The translations under genes were made by a program, and so were the position numbers. The notes under the pieces were generated by a model. It was given only the letters and a program-made list of their open reading frames with translations, did not search any database and was not told where the DNA came from. DNA of 64,000 bases from an uncultured Pelagibacteraceae bacterium (GTDB lineage Bacteria; Pseudomonadota; Alphaproteobacteria; Pelagibacterales; Pelagibacteraceae): contig CACPOY010000001.1 in the NCBI GenBank assembly GCA_902635685.1, forward strand, positions 124,001 through 188,000. Direction: 5' to 3'. Positions 30,442-40,426 of this stretch are shown here, one piece after another (within the stretch, counting starts at the first letter, position 1; each line of letters begins with the position of its first letter).

Positions 30442-32361
30442 TTAGTTTGAGAAAGCTTTGTTTAAAGCAGAGTATTTTTTTAAGAATGTTTTTAATTCCA
30501 TATTTTCTTGTTTTGTTGAGTCCAATCTTCTAATGGTTACAGAATTAGAGTCAACTTCTTTTTTACCACAAATTAATAAAAGAGGTACTTTAGCTAACGA
30601 ATGATCTCTAATTTTATAATTTAAATTATGTTTTTTTAAATCAACTTCTGAAGTTATGCCTGTCTTTTTAATTTCTTTTGAAACTTTTAATGCATATTCC
30701 TCAAAATCTTCAGAAATAGGTATAACAACTGTTTGAAGTGGGGAAATCCAAAATGGAAATTTACCGGCGTAGTGTTCAATCAAAATACCTATAAATCTTT
30801 CAAGAGAGCCAAATAACGCTCTATGCAACATCACTGGTACCTTTTTAGTCCCATCTTTATCAACATAGGATGCATTCAACCTTCCTGGCAAATTTAAATC
30901 AACCTGTATTGTTCCACACTGCCAATCTCTACCTATTGCATCTCTTAAAACAAACTCTACTTTTGGACCATAAAATGCTCCCTCACCTTTATTAATAGTG
31001 TATTTTAATTTTGTAGCTTTAACCGCCTCTAACAATGATGCTTCAGCTTCATCCCATACTTTATCGTCTCCTACCCTAATTTCAGGTCTGTCAGCATACT
31101 TAAGGATAACATTCTCAAAACCTAAATCTTTATAAATATCTAAAATTAAATTTGTAACATTTAAACACTCACTTGTGATTTGATCCTCAGAGCAAAAAAT
31201 ATGCGCATCATCTTGAGTAAATGCTCGAACTCTAAGGAGCCCATGTAGAGCGCCTGAAGGTTCATAACGATGCACTTTTCCAAACTCTGTTATTCTCAAG
31301 GGTAAATCTCTATAACTTTTTAATCCTTGATTAAAAACTTGAATATGACCAGGGCAATTCATTGGCTTGATTGCAAAAACTTTTTCGTCAGGTGTTTGAG
31401 AAGTATACATATTTTCTCCATATTTTTCCCAATGGCCAGATTTTTCCCAAAGCAGTCTGTCTAATACTTCTGGAGTATTTACTTCTCTATACCCTGCAGC
31501 ATCTTGTTTGGCTCTCATGTAATTTATTAATTTTTGAAATAGTGACCAACCTTTTTCATGCCAAAATACAGAGCCTGGGCTTTCTTCTCTAAAATGGAAC
31601 AAATCCATCTCCTTACCCAACTTTCTATGATCTCTTTTTTCAGCTTCTTCAATTCTTTTTAAATATTCTTCAAGATCTTTTTGAGAGGCCCAACCAGTTC
31701 CATAAATTCTTTGAAGCATTTCATTTTTAGAGTCTCCACGCCAATATGCTCCAGAAACTTTTGTGAGCTTGAAAGCTTTACCTATCTTTCCTGAAGATAC
31801 TAGATGTGGCCCTCTACACAAATCATGCCAAGTATCACCGTGATAATATACCGACAGTTCCTCATTTTCTGGAATACTTTCAATTATCTCAGCCTTATAC
31901 TTTTCACCTATTTTATTAAAATGGCTTATCGCTTTTTCCCTATCCCAAACTTCTCTTTTTGTTTTAATATCTTTATCAATAATTTCTGACATTCTTTTTT
32001 CAATCTTTATAAGATCATCGCTTGTAAAAGGTTCTTTTCTTGAAAAATCATAATAGAATCCATTCTCTATTACTGGTCCTATTGTTACTTGTGTTCCTGG
32101 GTAAAGCTCCTGCACAGCCATTGCCATAATATGAGCTGCATCGTGTCTTATCACCTCAAGTCCTTCAGGGTCTTTTGACGTAAAAATTTTTACTGTACAA
32201 TCATTCTTAATTGTAAAGTATAAATCTTTCAATTCTCCATCAACACTCATCACTAAAGCATGTTTAAGAAGAGATCTGCTAATTTTTTCAGCGATTTCTA
32301 AACCATTAACTTCTTTCGAAAAATTAAGATTTTTTCCATCTGGCAAAGTAATTGTAGGCAT
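30442..32361 (-). CDS. thrS: Threonine-tRNA ligase
   Basis: Class II aminoacyl-tRNA synthetase, 639 residues. The order is TGS domain (about 1-60), editing domain with HDAAHIMAMAVQ and the metal-site Cys in DLCRGPHL, catalytic core with zinc/threonine site MNCPGHIQVF and motif 3 GSLERFIGILIEHYAG, and anticodon-binding C-domain. It begins the translation operon but follows a glycosyltransferase gene with no gap. Confidence 0.97.
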   Translation of the reverse strand: MPTITLPDGKNLNFSKEVNGLEIAEKISRSLLKHALVMSVDGELKDLYFTIKNDCTVKIFTSKDPEGLEVIRHDAAHIMAMAVQELYPGTQVTIGPVIENGFYYDFSRKEPFTSDDLIKIEKRMSEIIDKDIKTKREVWDREKAISHFNKIGEKYKAEIIESIPENEELSVYYHGDTWHDLCRGPHLVSSGKIGKAFKLTKVSGAYWRGDSKNEMLQRIYGTGWASQKDLEEYLKRIEEAEKRDHRKLGKEMDLFHFREESPGSVFWHEKGWSLFQKLINYMRAKQDAAGYREVNTPEVLDRLLWEKSGHWEKYGENMYTSQTPDEKVFAIKPMNCPGHIQVFNQGLKSYRDLPLRITEFGKVHRYEPSGALHGLLRVRAFTQDDAHIFCSEDQITSECLNVTNLILDIYKDLGFENVILKYADRPEIRVGDDKVWDEAEASLLEAVKATKLKYTINKGEGAFYGPKVEFVLRDAIGRDWQCGTIQVDLNLPGRLNASYVDKDGTKKVPVMLHRALFGSLERFIGILIEHYAGKFPFWISPLQTVVIPISEDFEEYALKVSKEIKKTGITSEVDLKKHNLNYKIRDHSLAKVPLLLICGKKEVDSNSVTIRRLDSTKQENMELKTFLKKYSALNKAFSN

Positions 32362-33516
32362 TTAATTTAATAGTCTTTTATACTCTGAATAAGTAGAAAA
32401 ACACATTTTTTCAACATTAAATTTTTTTGCTATATTTTTTCTGCCCTCTTTACCCATTCTTTTACAAGAACTTTCATCTAATGTTACTGCTTGAATTATT
32501 CTTTTACTTAAAGAATTCGGATCCCCCGCTTCAAATAATAGACCAGTTTTCCCATCAATAATTGTTTCATTTGATCCTCCAATATTACTCGCAATAATTA
32601 ATTTTTCCATTGACTGAGCTTCTACAGCAACTCTTCCAAATGCCTCTGGTTCGATCGAGGGAGAAATAACAATATCAGAAATCTTATAGGCTAAAGCCAT
32701 GTCTTTGCAATGATCTATAAACTTTATTTGGTTAGTTAAATGATACTGTTCTGTTAATTGCATGAGTTTTTTTTTATACAAATCTCTACCTTGTTCATTT
32801 CCCAGTATAACAGCATGAAAAGCCTCATAACCAAGCTCTATTTTGACTAAATTTAAAGACTGAATAAACATCTCATGACCCTTCCAGGCAGTTAATCTTC
32901 CTGGAACTAAGATAATTTTTTTATCTTTATTTATTCCCCATTCTTGAAGTAGTTTTTTTTCATCGTCCTCTAATTTTGTGGATTGATCAAAATAATCTAC
33001 ATTTATTCCTCTAAATATTACAAGAAATTTCTTGTCAGCCTTTAAAAATTCTGAGTAATTTTCTTTTATGTGTGAAAAAATGAAATTTGAACCAGCAATA
33101 ATTAAATCCGATCTCACCATTACGGAATTATAAAATTTTTTAAATTTTCCGTTAAAATTATAAGTTCCATGAAAAGTTGTTACAAATTTTCTTCTTGTTA
33201 ATTTTGTTGCCAACAAACATGACCAGGCTGGCGCACGACTTCTTGCATGAACGATTGAAATATTAAAAAATAAAATTATCCCAATTAAAAAAATTGAGTT
33301 TAAAAGCATCAATAAAGGATTTTTGCTATGTACTGGTAACCTAATCAGTTTTACTTTTTCTTTATTTACAAATTTGAGTAGTTCACCTCCACTAGTTACA
33401 ATAAAAGATTTACAATTATTTTCTGGTAAATAATGAGCAATATCGTAACAGCCAGTTTCGGCTCCACCATATCCCAATTTTGGTATTACCTGTAAAACTT
33501 TTATATTAGACGACAT
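32362..33516 (-). CDS. Glycosyltransferase family 4 protein
   Basis: A 384-residue GT-B-fold transferase. The N-terminal half starts VLQVIPKLGYGGAETGCYDIAHYL, and VHARSRAPAW is in the acceptor half. The C-terminal donor-binding half holds VPGRLTAWKGHEMFIQSL and the E-x7-E motif in PEAFGRVAVEAQSMEKLII. It probably builds lipopolysaccharide or other surface glycan at the cytoplasmic face. The stop directly abuts thrS; together with the glycan genes after lepA, this means sugar genes flank the translation operon on both sides. Confidence 0.85.
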   Translation of the reverse strand: MSSNIKVLQVIPKLGYGGAETGCYDIAHYLPENNCKSFIVTSGGELLKFVNKEKVKLIRLPVHSKNPLLMLLNSIFLIGIILFFNISIVHARSRAPAWSCLLATKLTRRKFVTTFHGTYNFNGKFKKFYNSVMVRSDLIIAGSNFIFSHIKENYSEFLKADKKFLVIFRGINVDYFDQSTKLEDDEKKLLQEWGINKDKKIILVPGRLTAWKGHEMFIQSLNLVKIELGYEAFHAVILGNEQGRDLYKKKLMQLTEQYHLTNQIKFIDHCKDMALAYKISDIVISPSIEPEAFGRVAVEAQSMEKLIIASNIGGSNETIIDGKTGLLFEAGDPNSLSKRIIQAVTLDESSCKRMGKEGRKNIAKKFNVEKMCFSTYSEYKRLLN

Positions 33517-33558
33517 TACGTAAGGTTATATAATAATAGATAAAACTAATAAACTTTA

Positions 33559-34306
33559 ATGACGAAATTCTATTATTCAAGATTAAGTAAATCCAAAAAA
33601 ATCAGATATTTAAAACATGTCCAAAAAGATAGTGATTATATTGTTTTTTTACATGGATTTATGTCAGACTTAGAGGGAAAAAAGCCAAAGATTTTTTTAA
33701 ATTTTGCAAAAAAAAATAAACTTGGATTTATCGCGCTCGAATATTCTGGTCATGGGAAATCAACTGGAAAATTTACTAAAGGAAATATTTCTAAATGGAC
33801 TAGAGAAACATATTTATTGCTAAAAAAAACTGTAAAAAAAAATAAGATTTTTTTTATTGGGTCAAGTATGGGTGCGTGGATTTCTTTAAACCAATTTAAA
33901 TTTTTTAAAAATCAAATAAAAGGTTTTTTGGGGATAGGTTCTGCACCTGAATTTTTAGAGAATTTAATGTGGAAAAAATTTACTAAAAAAATGAAAGCTG
34001 AAATAATTAAAAAAAGGAATATATTACTTGAAACATGGAAATTATACTTATCCAATTACTCTTCAATTATTAAGTGATGGTAGAAAGAATAGAGTCTTCA
34101 ACAAAAAAATAAGATCAAAAATTAAAGTCACGATGGTTCATGGAAAAAAAGATGAGGTTGTTCCCGTATCTTATTCAAAAAAAATATTAAAGATATTTAC
34201 AAATGCAAAGAAAAAATTAGTTATAGTTAAAAATGGAGATCATAGTTTATCATCCAACAAAGGGTTAAAAATACTTAAAAAAGAAATTAAGTTAATTACT
34301 AGCTAA
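33559..34306 (+). pseudogene. Alpha/beta hydrolase interrupted by a frameshift
   Basis: Two adjacent ORFs in neighbouring frames together make one serine hydrolase. The first (33559-34077) has the oxyanion element FLHGFMSD and the nucleophile elbow GSSMGAW (Ser103). The second (in frame from about 34010) has the acid in HGKKDEVVP and the base in NGDHSL. The frame changes at a run of seven A at 34009-34015. With six A the reading runs on through GIYYLKHGNYTYPITLQL. Each ORF alone lacks part of the catalytic triad. It could be a genuine pseudogene, a sequencing or assembly error, or a gene rescued by slippage. The 3' end overlaps gltB by eight bases. Confidence 0.8.
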
Positions 34307-37300
34307 CTTCCTTCTCTTTTGATTTAAAAGTGATAGGATTTTCAATTTTGTCTATCATTTCTTTTGGACAAACTTGAACAAATTTTTTTATTTCCTCATC
34401 AAAATTATCAATTATATATTTTGATACTTTAGAATTAGTCTCCTCTAAGTGCTCTAGAATTAAGTTTTTGAGAAAATTTATCCAATATTCAGTTTCGATA
34501 TTCTGCCATATCACTGACTCCGGGTTAACCTTGTTCTCAAAATCTCCTGATTTATCATAAACAAATGCCATGCCACCTGTCATACCTGCTGCAAAATTAT
34601 CACCTACATTACCTAAAATTACTACTGATCCACCAGTCATGTATTCACAACCGTTAGAGTCACAACCCTCAATCACTGAAAAAGCTCCAGAATTTCTTAC
34701 TGCAAATCTATCTCCAGCCTGTCCAGCAGCAAATAGTTTACCTGATGTAGATCCATATAGCACTGTGTTCCCTATGATTGTGTTTTCATTAGAAATTAAG
34801 TTACTTTCATCAGGTAGTTTAATAGAAATTGTTGCTCCTGATAATCCCTTTCCAACGTAATCATTGGCATCACCTTTAAGATTAAGTTTTAATCCTTTTG
34901 AAGCAAAAGCTCCAAATGATTGACCTGCTGAGCCTTTAAAATTTAAAGAGAGGAAGTTCTCCTCAAGTTTTTCATACCCATATTTTTTATATAAGTTATG
35001 AGATATTCTTGTGCCGACTGCTCTGTTAGTATTTTTAATAATAAACTCTTTATCAATTTTCTTTGAATTATCTAAACTTTTCTCAATTTCTGGCCAAATT
35101 TCATGGTCCAAAGTATCTGGCACCTTGTTGATTTCTACATTTTCACAATATCTTTTATTATTTCCTGGGTCAGCTTGAACAAACAGTGGATTTAAATCCA
35201 AATCATCTAGATTTGGTGATGCTTTACTTACTTGCATAAGTAAGTCTGTTCTACCAATTACATCATTTAGAGATTTAAAGCCCAACTCAGCTAAAATTTC
35301 TCTTACTTCAGACGCAATAAATGTAAATAAATTTACAATTTTATCAGGAGTACCAGTAAATTTTTCTCTAAGCTTTTCATCTTGAGTACAAACTCCAACT
35401 GGACAAGTGTTAGAGTGACATTGTCTTACCATTATACAACCCATAGCAACTAATGCTGTGGTAGCGACTCCATACTCCTCAGCACCCATCATTGCTGCAA
35501 TGACAACATCTCTTCCAGTTTTTATACCTCCATCAGTTCTTAAAGTAACCTTATGTCTCAAATTGTTTAAAGTAAGGACTTGGTTAGCCTCAGTTAGACC
35601 CATTTCCCAAGGGATACCTACATACTTAACACTTGTCTGTGGAGTTGCGCCGGTCCCACCATTATGACCTGAAATTAATATTATATCTGCTTTTGCTTTT
35701 GCTACTCCAGCTGCAATAGTTCCAATACCTGATGACGCAACTAATTTAACACCAACTCTTGCTTTAGGATTTATTTGTTTTAAATCATAAATTAATTGAG
35801 CTAAATCTTCAATCGAATATATATCGTGATGAGGTGGAGGAGAAATCAATGTTACACCTGGTGTAGAATGTCTTAATTTTGCAATTTCCTCTGTAACTTT
35901 AAATCCAGGTAATTGACCACCTTCTCCGGGTTTAGCACCTTGTGCCATTTTAATTTCTATCTCATTGCAATTATTCAAATAATTTATAGTCACACCAAAT
36001 CGTGCAGATGCAATCTGTTTAACTCTTGAATTTGCACTATCTCCACTATCCATAACTTTAAATCTTTTCGCGTCCTCTCCTCCTTCACCACTGCAAGAAG
36101 CCCCTTTAATTCTGTTCATGCCTATAGCTAATGTTTCGTGTGCCTCTTTTGATAAAGCTCCATGTGACATACTCCCACTACCAAATCTTTTTAATATTTT
36201 TTCTATGGGTTCTACTTCAGACAATTCAATTGAAGGACCTAATTTTTTTTTTCTAAAATTTATCAAATCTCTTAAATTAATTGGAGGTAGATCATAAATC
36301 CCCTCTACATATTTTTTATAAACCGAGTAGGAATTAGAACCGACAGCACTTTGAAGTAAGTGAATTAACCTGCCTTGATATTGATGAGTTTCTCCATTCT
36401 TTCTGTACCTATATATTCCCCCAATTGGAAGAACTGTATCCGTAGTTTCAAATGCCTCTTTATGAATTTGTCGTATTTTTTTCTCAATACCAGTCAAACC
36501 AATTCCAGAAATTTTAGATACAACTCCAGGAAAATAATCGTTAACTATAGTTCTACTTAATCCAACTGTTTCAAAATTACATCCACCTCTATAAGAACTT
36601 AAAACTGAAATACCCATTTTTGACATTATCTTTAATAAGCCAGCGTTAACAGATTTGATATATCTCTCAACACAGTCATCAAAACTGTATTGCCCAAACA
36701 ACTTTTTTTCATGTCTTTGAAATAAACTGTCAAAAGCTAAATATGGATTAACGGTCGTAGCACCAACACCTATTAAAGTTGCAAAAGAATGAGTGTCTAA
36801 AGCTTCGCCTGATTGCACGTTTATTGAAACATAACCCCTTAATTTTTTTTCAATTAAGTAAGTATTTATTGCGCCAACACATAAAAGCATAGGCATTGGC
36901 AATCTTTCAAACGAAAGATTTTTGTCAGTTAAAATCAATTGTGTTTTACCTTGTCTTACAGCTATTTCGGACTCTCTTTGTATTCTTTGAATAGCATTAG
37001 TTAAATTTTCATCTTTTGAAAAAGTACAATCAATATTTAAAGAATTTGTACCAAAAAAATTTACAAATTTACTAAATTGTGAGTTTGATAAAATTGGGCT
37101 ATTTAAAACATAAATATTATCTTTCGTTAAAGTATCAAAATCTAAAATGTTCCCTAGATTTCCAAATCTAGTTTTTAAACTCATAACTTTATTTTCTCTA
37201 AGAGAGTCAATCGGAGGGTTGGTAACCTGGCTAAAATTTTGTCTAAAAAAATGATAAAGTGGTCTGTACTTGTCAGATAAAACTGCCAATGGAGTATCAT

Positions 37301-38804
37301 CTCCCATAGAGCCAGTCGCCTCTTTAGCGTCCTCAGCCATCGGATGTAATATTAATTCTAAGTCCTCTAAACTTATTCCAAAAGTATGTTGTCTCCTTCT
37401 TAAATCTTCTCCTTTAAAAGTAAACTTCTCTCTATTAATTTGTAATTTTTCGTCTAAATCAATTATTTGTGAATTAAAATGTTTATACTCCTTAGCTAAA
37501 TAATCTTTAATTTGATCGTTTGAAAAAACTTTACCTTTTTCTATTCTTATACCTAAGATTTCTCCTGGCCCCAATCTTCCTTTTGATAAAATTTTCTTCT
37601 CATTTAATTCTATCATTCCGGTTTCAGATCCTGCAAATAGAAGCTTATCTTTCGTTATGGCATATCTTAAAGGTCTTAATCCGTTACGATCGTTAGCAGC
37701 AATTACCCACTCATTATCTGTTGCAGCTATGGCTGCAGGGCCATCCCATGGCTCCATTGTACTATTTAAAAAATTAAATAATTGTTGATGATTTTTTGGA
37801 AGAGTTCTATTTTTTTTCGACCACGCGTCAGGTACTAACATTAGTTTTGCTAAAGGAGCAGGTTGTCCAGATTTATTTAATAATTCAAAAACATTATCTA
37901 ATGCAGCGGAATCTGAAACTCCTTTTCTAATCACAGGCTTCAAATTATCTAGGTTTTCAAAAAGGGGACTATTCATCTCTTCTTCGTGAACTTTCATCCA
38001 ATTTTTATTCCCTTTATAAGTATTTATTTCTCCATTATGTGCTATTGCTCTAAATGGTTGAGCTAAACTCCAGCTCGGAGCCGTATTAGTTGAAAATCTT
38101 TGATGAAAAATTGCGTATCGTGATATAAATCTTTGATCATTTAAATCTTGATAAAAATCAGATATTGCCTCAGCTAAGAACATACCTTTATAAATTATAG
38201 ATTTCGAACTAATCGAACATATGTAAAAATCATTAAGAGACATTTCAAAAGCTTTATTTTCTATTCTTTTTCTGATTTCATAAATTTTCCTCTCTAACTC
38301 TTTATCAAGCAAATTCTGATCGTTTGATTTAAATAATACCTGAATTATTTCAGGCATAGTTTGTAAAGCTTTTTCACCTAAAACTTTTGGATTAACAGGC
38401 ACTTGCCTCCATCCATAAATACTAAAATTATTTTTAGTTAGCTCGCTCTCAACAATTGTTTTACAACTCTCTTGAGATGAGTAATCATTTCTGGGTAAGA
38501 AAATCATACCTACACAAATTTCTGAATTATCATAATCATGACCAGTGACTTGAATTTTTTCTATAAAAAAATCTTTTGGAATTTCTAAATGAATTCCAGC
38601 ACCATCGCCAGTTTTTCCGTCAGCATCCACTGCTCCTCGGTGCCAAACAGCTTTGAGGGCCTCAATACCATATTCAACTACTGCCCTAGATTTTTTTCCT
38701 TCCGTTGAGCAAATAAATCCCACTCCACATGAGTCATGTTCCATTTCTGAGGAATAAACATGATTTTTAGTTAGTAATTCAAAATTTTTTTTATAATTTT
38801 CCAT
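34299..38804 (-). CDS. gltB: Glutamate synthase, large subunit
   Basis: Catalytic subunit of NADPH-dependent GOGAT, which makes two glutamates from glutamine and 2-oxoglutarate. The 1501-residue protein has a 25-residue propeptide, then Cys26 (MEHDSCGVGFICSTEG) as N-terminal nucleophile of the amidotransferase domain. A central domain and an FMN-binding synthase domain follow. The 3Fe-4S cysteines are in CHSNTCPVGVC, and a GXGXG beta-helix domain closes the protein. The start shares one base with the gltD stop. Confidence 0.98.
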   Translation of the reverse strand: MENYKKNFELLTKNHVYSSEMEHDSCGVGFICSTEGKKSRAVVEYGIEALKAVWHRGAVDADGKTGDGAGIHLEIPKDFFIEKIQVTGHDYDNSEICVGMIFLPRNDYSSQESCKTIVESELTKNNFSIYGWRQVPVNPKVLGEKALQTMPEIIQVLFKSNDQNLLDKELERKIYEIRKRIENKAFEMSLNDFYICSISSKSIIYKGMFLAEAISDFYQDLNDQRFISRYAIFHQRFSTNTAPSWSLAQPFRAIAHNGEINTYKGNKNWMKVHEEEMNSPLFENLDNLKPVIRKGVSDSAALDNVFELLNKSGQPAPLAKLMLVPDAWSKKNRTLPKNHQQLFNFLNSTMEPWDGPAAIAATDNEWVIAANDRNGLRPLRYAITKDKLLFAGSETGMIELNEKKILSKGRLGPGEILGIRIEKGKVFSNDQIKDYLAKEYKHFNSQIIDLDEKLQINREKFTFKGEDLRRRQHTFGISLEDLELILHPMAEDAKEATGSMGDDTPLAVLSDKYRPLYHFFRQNFSQVTNPPIDSLRENKVMSLKTRFGNLGNILDFDTLTKDNIYVLNSPILSNSQFSKFVNFFGTNSLNIDCTFSKDENLTNAIQRIQRESEIAVRQGKTQLILTDKNLSFERLPMPMLLCVGAINTYLIEKKLRGYVSINVQSGEALDTHSFATLIGVGATTVNPYLAFDSLFQRHEKKLFGQYSFDDCVERYIKSVNAGLLKIMSKMGISVLSSYRGGCNFETVGLSRTIVNDYFPGVVSKISGIGLTGIEKKIRQIHKEAFETTDTVLPIGGIYRYRKNGETHQYQGRLIHLLQSAVGSNSYSVYKKYVEGIYDLPPINLRDLINFRKKKLGPSIELSEVEPIEKILKRFGSGSMSHGALSKEAHETLAIGMNRIKGASCSGEGGEDAKRFKVMDSGDSANSRVKQIASARFGVTINYLNNCNEIEIKMAQGAKPGEGGQLPGFKVTEEIAKLRHSTPGVTLISPPPHHDIYSIEDLAQLIYDLKQINPKARVGVKLVASSGIGTIAAGVAKAKADIILISGHNGGTGATPQTSVKYVGIPWEMGLTEANQVLTLNNLRHKVTLRTDGGIKTGRDVVIAAMMGAEEYGVATTALVAMGCIMVRQCHSNTCPVGVCTQDEKLREKFTGTPDKIVNLFTFIASEVREILAELGFKSLNDVIGRTDLLMQVSKASPNLDDLDLNPLFVQADPGNNKRYCENVEINKVPDTLDHEIWPEIEKSLDNSKKIDKEFIIKNTNRAVGTRISHNLYKKYGYEKLEENFLSLNFKGSAGQSFGAFASKGLKLNLKGDANDYVGKGLSGATISIKLPDESNLISNENTIIGNTVLYGSTSGKLFAAGQAGDRFAVRNSGAFSVIEGCDSNGCEYMTGGSVVILGNVGDNFAAGMTGGMAFVYDKSGDFENKVNPESVIWQNIETEYWINFLKNLILEHLEETNSKVSKYIIDNFDEEIKKFVQVCPKEMIDKIENPITFKSKEKEVS

Positions 38805-40243
38805 TAAGCAACTTTTATTTTTCCCAATTTATTATTTTCTAAATAAGTCTTAATTGAAGATGCTGCATCTCTTCCGTCTTTAATAGCCCAAACGACTAAA
38901 GAGGCTCCTCTTACAATATCCCCTGCAGCAAAAACGCCTTTTAAATTAGTTTCCATAGTATCAAAATCTGTTTTAATAGTTCCCCATCTAGTAACTTGTA
39001 ATTCCTGAGCTTCAAAAAGAAGGGGTAAATTTTCTGGATCAAAACCTAGAGCTTTTATAACCATATCAGCTTTTATTTCAAATGCCGAACCTTCTTTAAT
39101 TACTGGTTTCCTTCTTCCAGATTCATCTGGTTCACCTAATTTAATTTGATCAACTACCAAATTTTCAATTTTATTTTTACCTTTAAATTCTTTTGGGCTA
39201 GATAACCACACAAACTCAACACCTTCCTCCTCAGCATTTGCTACTTCTCTCGCTGATCCAGGCATATTTTCTTTATCTCTTCTATAAATACATTTTACTG
39301 ACTTTGCATTTTGTCTAACTGATGTTCTTACACAATCCATAGCAGTATCACCACCACCTATTACGACAACATCTTTTCCTTCAGCATTTAATATACCTTT
39401 GTCAAATAATTCTACTTTATCTCCTAAGCCTTTTTTATTTGATGCTATCAAAAACTCCATTGCTGGAAAAATGTTTTCTAAATCATTTCCAGGTAATTCG
39501 ATTTCTCTCGGTTTATAAACACCGGTAGCAATTAAAATTGCATCATGTTCTTTTCTTAATTGCTCTAAAGTCGCATCTTTTCCTACTTCAAAGTTTTGAA
39601 CAAATTTAATTCCACCATCCTTTAAGAGTTTTGTACGTCTTTCAACTACATATTTTTCTAATTTAAAATTTGGAATACCATAAATTAACAATCCTCCTGC
39701 ACGATCATATCGATCATACACGGTAATTTTATAACCATTTTGTCTTAGTTGTTCAGCTGCCGCTAATCCTGCGGGACCTGCTCCAATTATGCCAACACTT
39801 TGATCTTTTTCATATTTCACATTAATTGGCTTAACCCAGCCCTTTTCCCATGCGTTATCAGTTATATATTTTTCAACTGAACCTATTGTTACCGTTCCAT
39901 GGCCTGATTGTTCTATTACACAATTTCCTTCACATAATCTGTCTTGTGGACAAATTCTTCCACAAACTTCAGGCATGTTGTTAGTACTTTGGGATAACTC
40001 GTAAGCTTCTTTAAGTCTTCCTTCTGCTGTTAATTTCAACCAATCAGGAATATTGTTACTCAATGGACAATGCACTTGGCAAAAAGGGACTCCACATTGT
40101 GAACATCTACTTGATTGGTCTTGTGCTTTCTGATTAATAAAATCTCCATAAATCTCATTAAAATCTGATTTTCTTGTATCAACATCCCTTTTAGGTGGGT
40201 TTTGTTGACCTATTTTTACAAATTTTAGCATTTTATCTGACAT
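38804..40243 (-). CDS. gltD: Glutamate synthase, small subunit
   Basis: FAD/NADPH subunit that feeds electrons to GltB. At 479 residues it has the N-terminal double 4Fe-4S cluster region (CSQCGVPFCQVHCPL and CGRICPQDRLCEGNC). FAD motif IGAGPAGLAAAEQL, NADPH motif VIGGGDTAMDC and the C-terminal FAD motif GVFAAGDIVRGASLVV follow. It is the first gene of gltD-gltB, with gltD upstream of gltB. The 183-base upstream gap has paired inverted repeats that could be operators. Confidence 0.97.
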   Translation of the reverse strand: MSDKMLKFVKIGQQNPPKRDVDTRKSDFNEIYGDFINQKAQDQSSRCSQCGVPFCQVHCPLSNNIPDWLKLTAEGRLKEAYELSQSTNNMPEVCGRICPQDRLCEGNCVIEQSGHGTVTIGSVEKYITDNAWEKGWVKPINVKYEKDQSVGIIGAGPAGLAAAEQLRQNGYKITVYDRYDRAGGLLIYGIPNFKLEKYVVERRTKLLKDGGIKFVQNFEVGKDATLEQLRKEHDAILIATGVYKPREIELPGNDLENIFPAMEFLIASNKKGLGDKVELFDKGILNAEGKDVVVIGGGDTAMDCVRTSVRQNAKSVKCIYRRDKENMPGSAREVANAEEEGVEFVWLSSPKEFKGKNKIENLVVDQIKLGEPDESGRRKPVIKEGSAFEIKADMVIKALGFDPENLPLLFEAQELQVTRWGTIKTDFDTMETNLKGVFAAGDIVRGASLVVWAIKDGRDAASSIKTYLENNKLGKIKVA

Positions 40244-40426
40244 AACAATTATAAATTTAGAGCAAAATATACTTTGTTTTTCAATGTAAAAGAAATATTT
40301 AGGTCAGAATATATTACCTAATTTGATGAATATTGCCTTTGAATTCTAGGTTTTTGGATAAATGCATACCTAATATGAATAAATCGAATTGTTTAAAATC
40401 GATATTTTTTAAGTTACCACACTTAA
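40244..40426. promoter_or_regulatory. Divergent gltD/uppP intergenic region with paired inverted repeats
   Basis: This 183-base gap separates the divergent gltD and uppP genes and must hold both promoters. Two inverted repeats stand out: TTAGGT-11 bases-ACCTAA at 40299-40321, and CTAGGT-16 bases-ACCTAA at 40346-40373. The shared core AGGT/ACCT suggests binding sites for one dimeric regulator. No confident -35/-10 pair, riboswitch or terminator was recognised. In such AT-rich DNA chance occurrence is possible. Confidence 0.35.

Noticed and set aside
40244-40426. Riboswitch upstream of gltD or uppP
   Set aside because: No known aptamer core (glycine, glutamine, SAM and others) could be recognised by eye. 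Only inverted repeats are reported.
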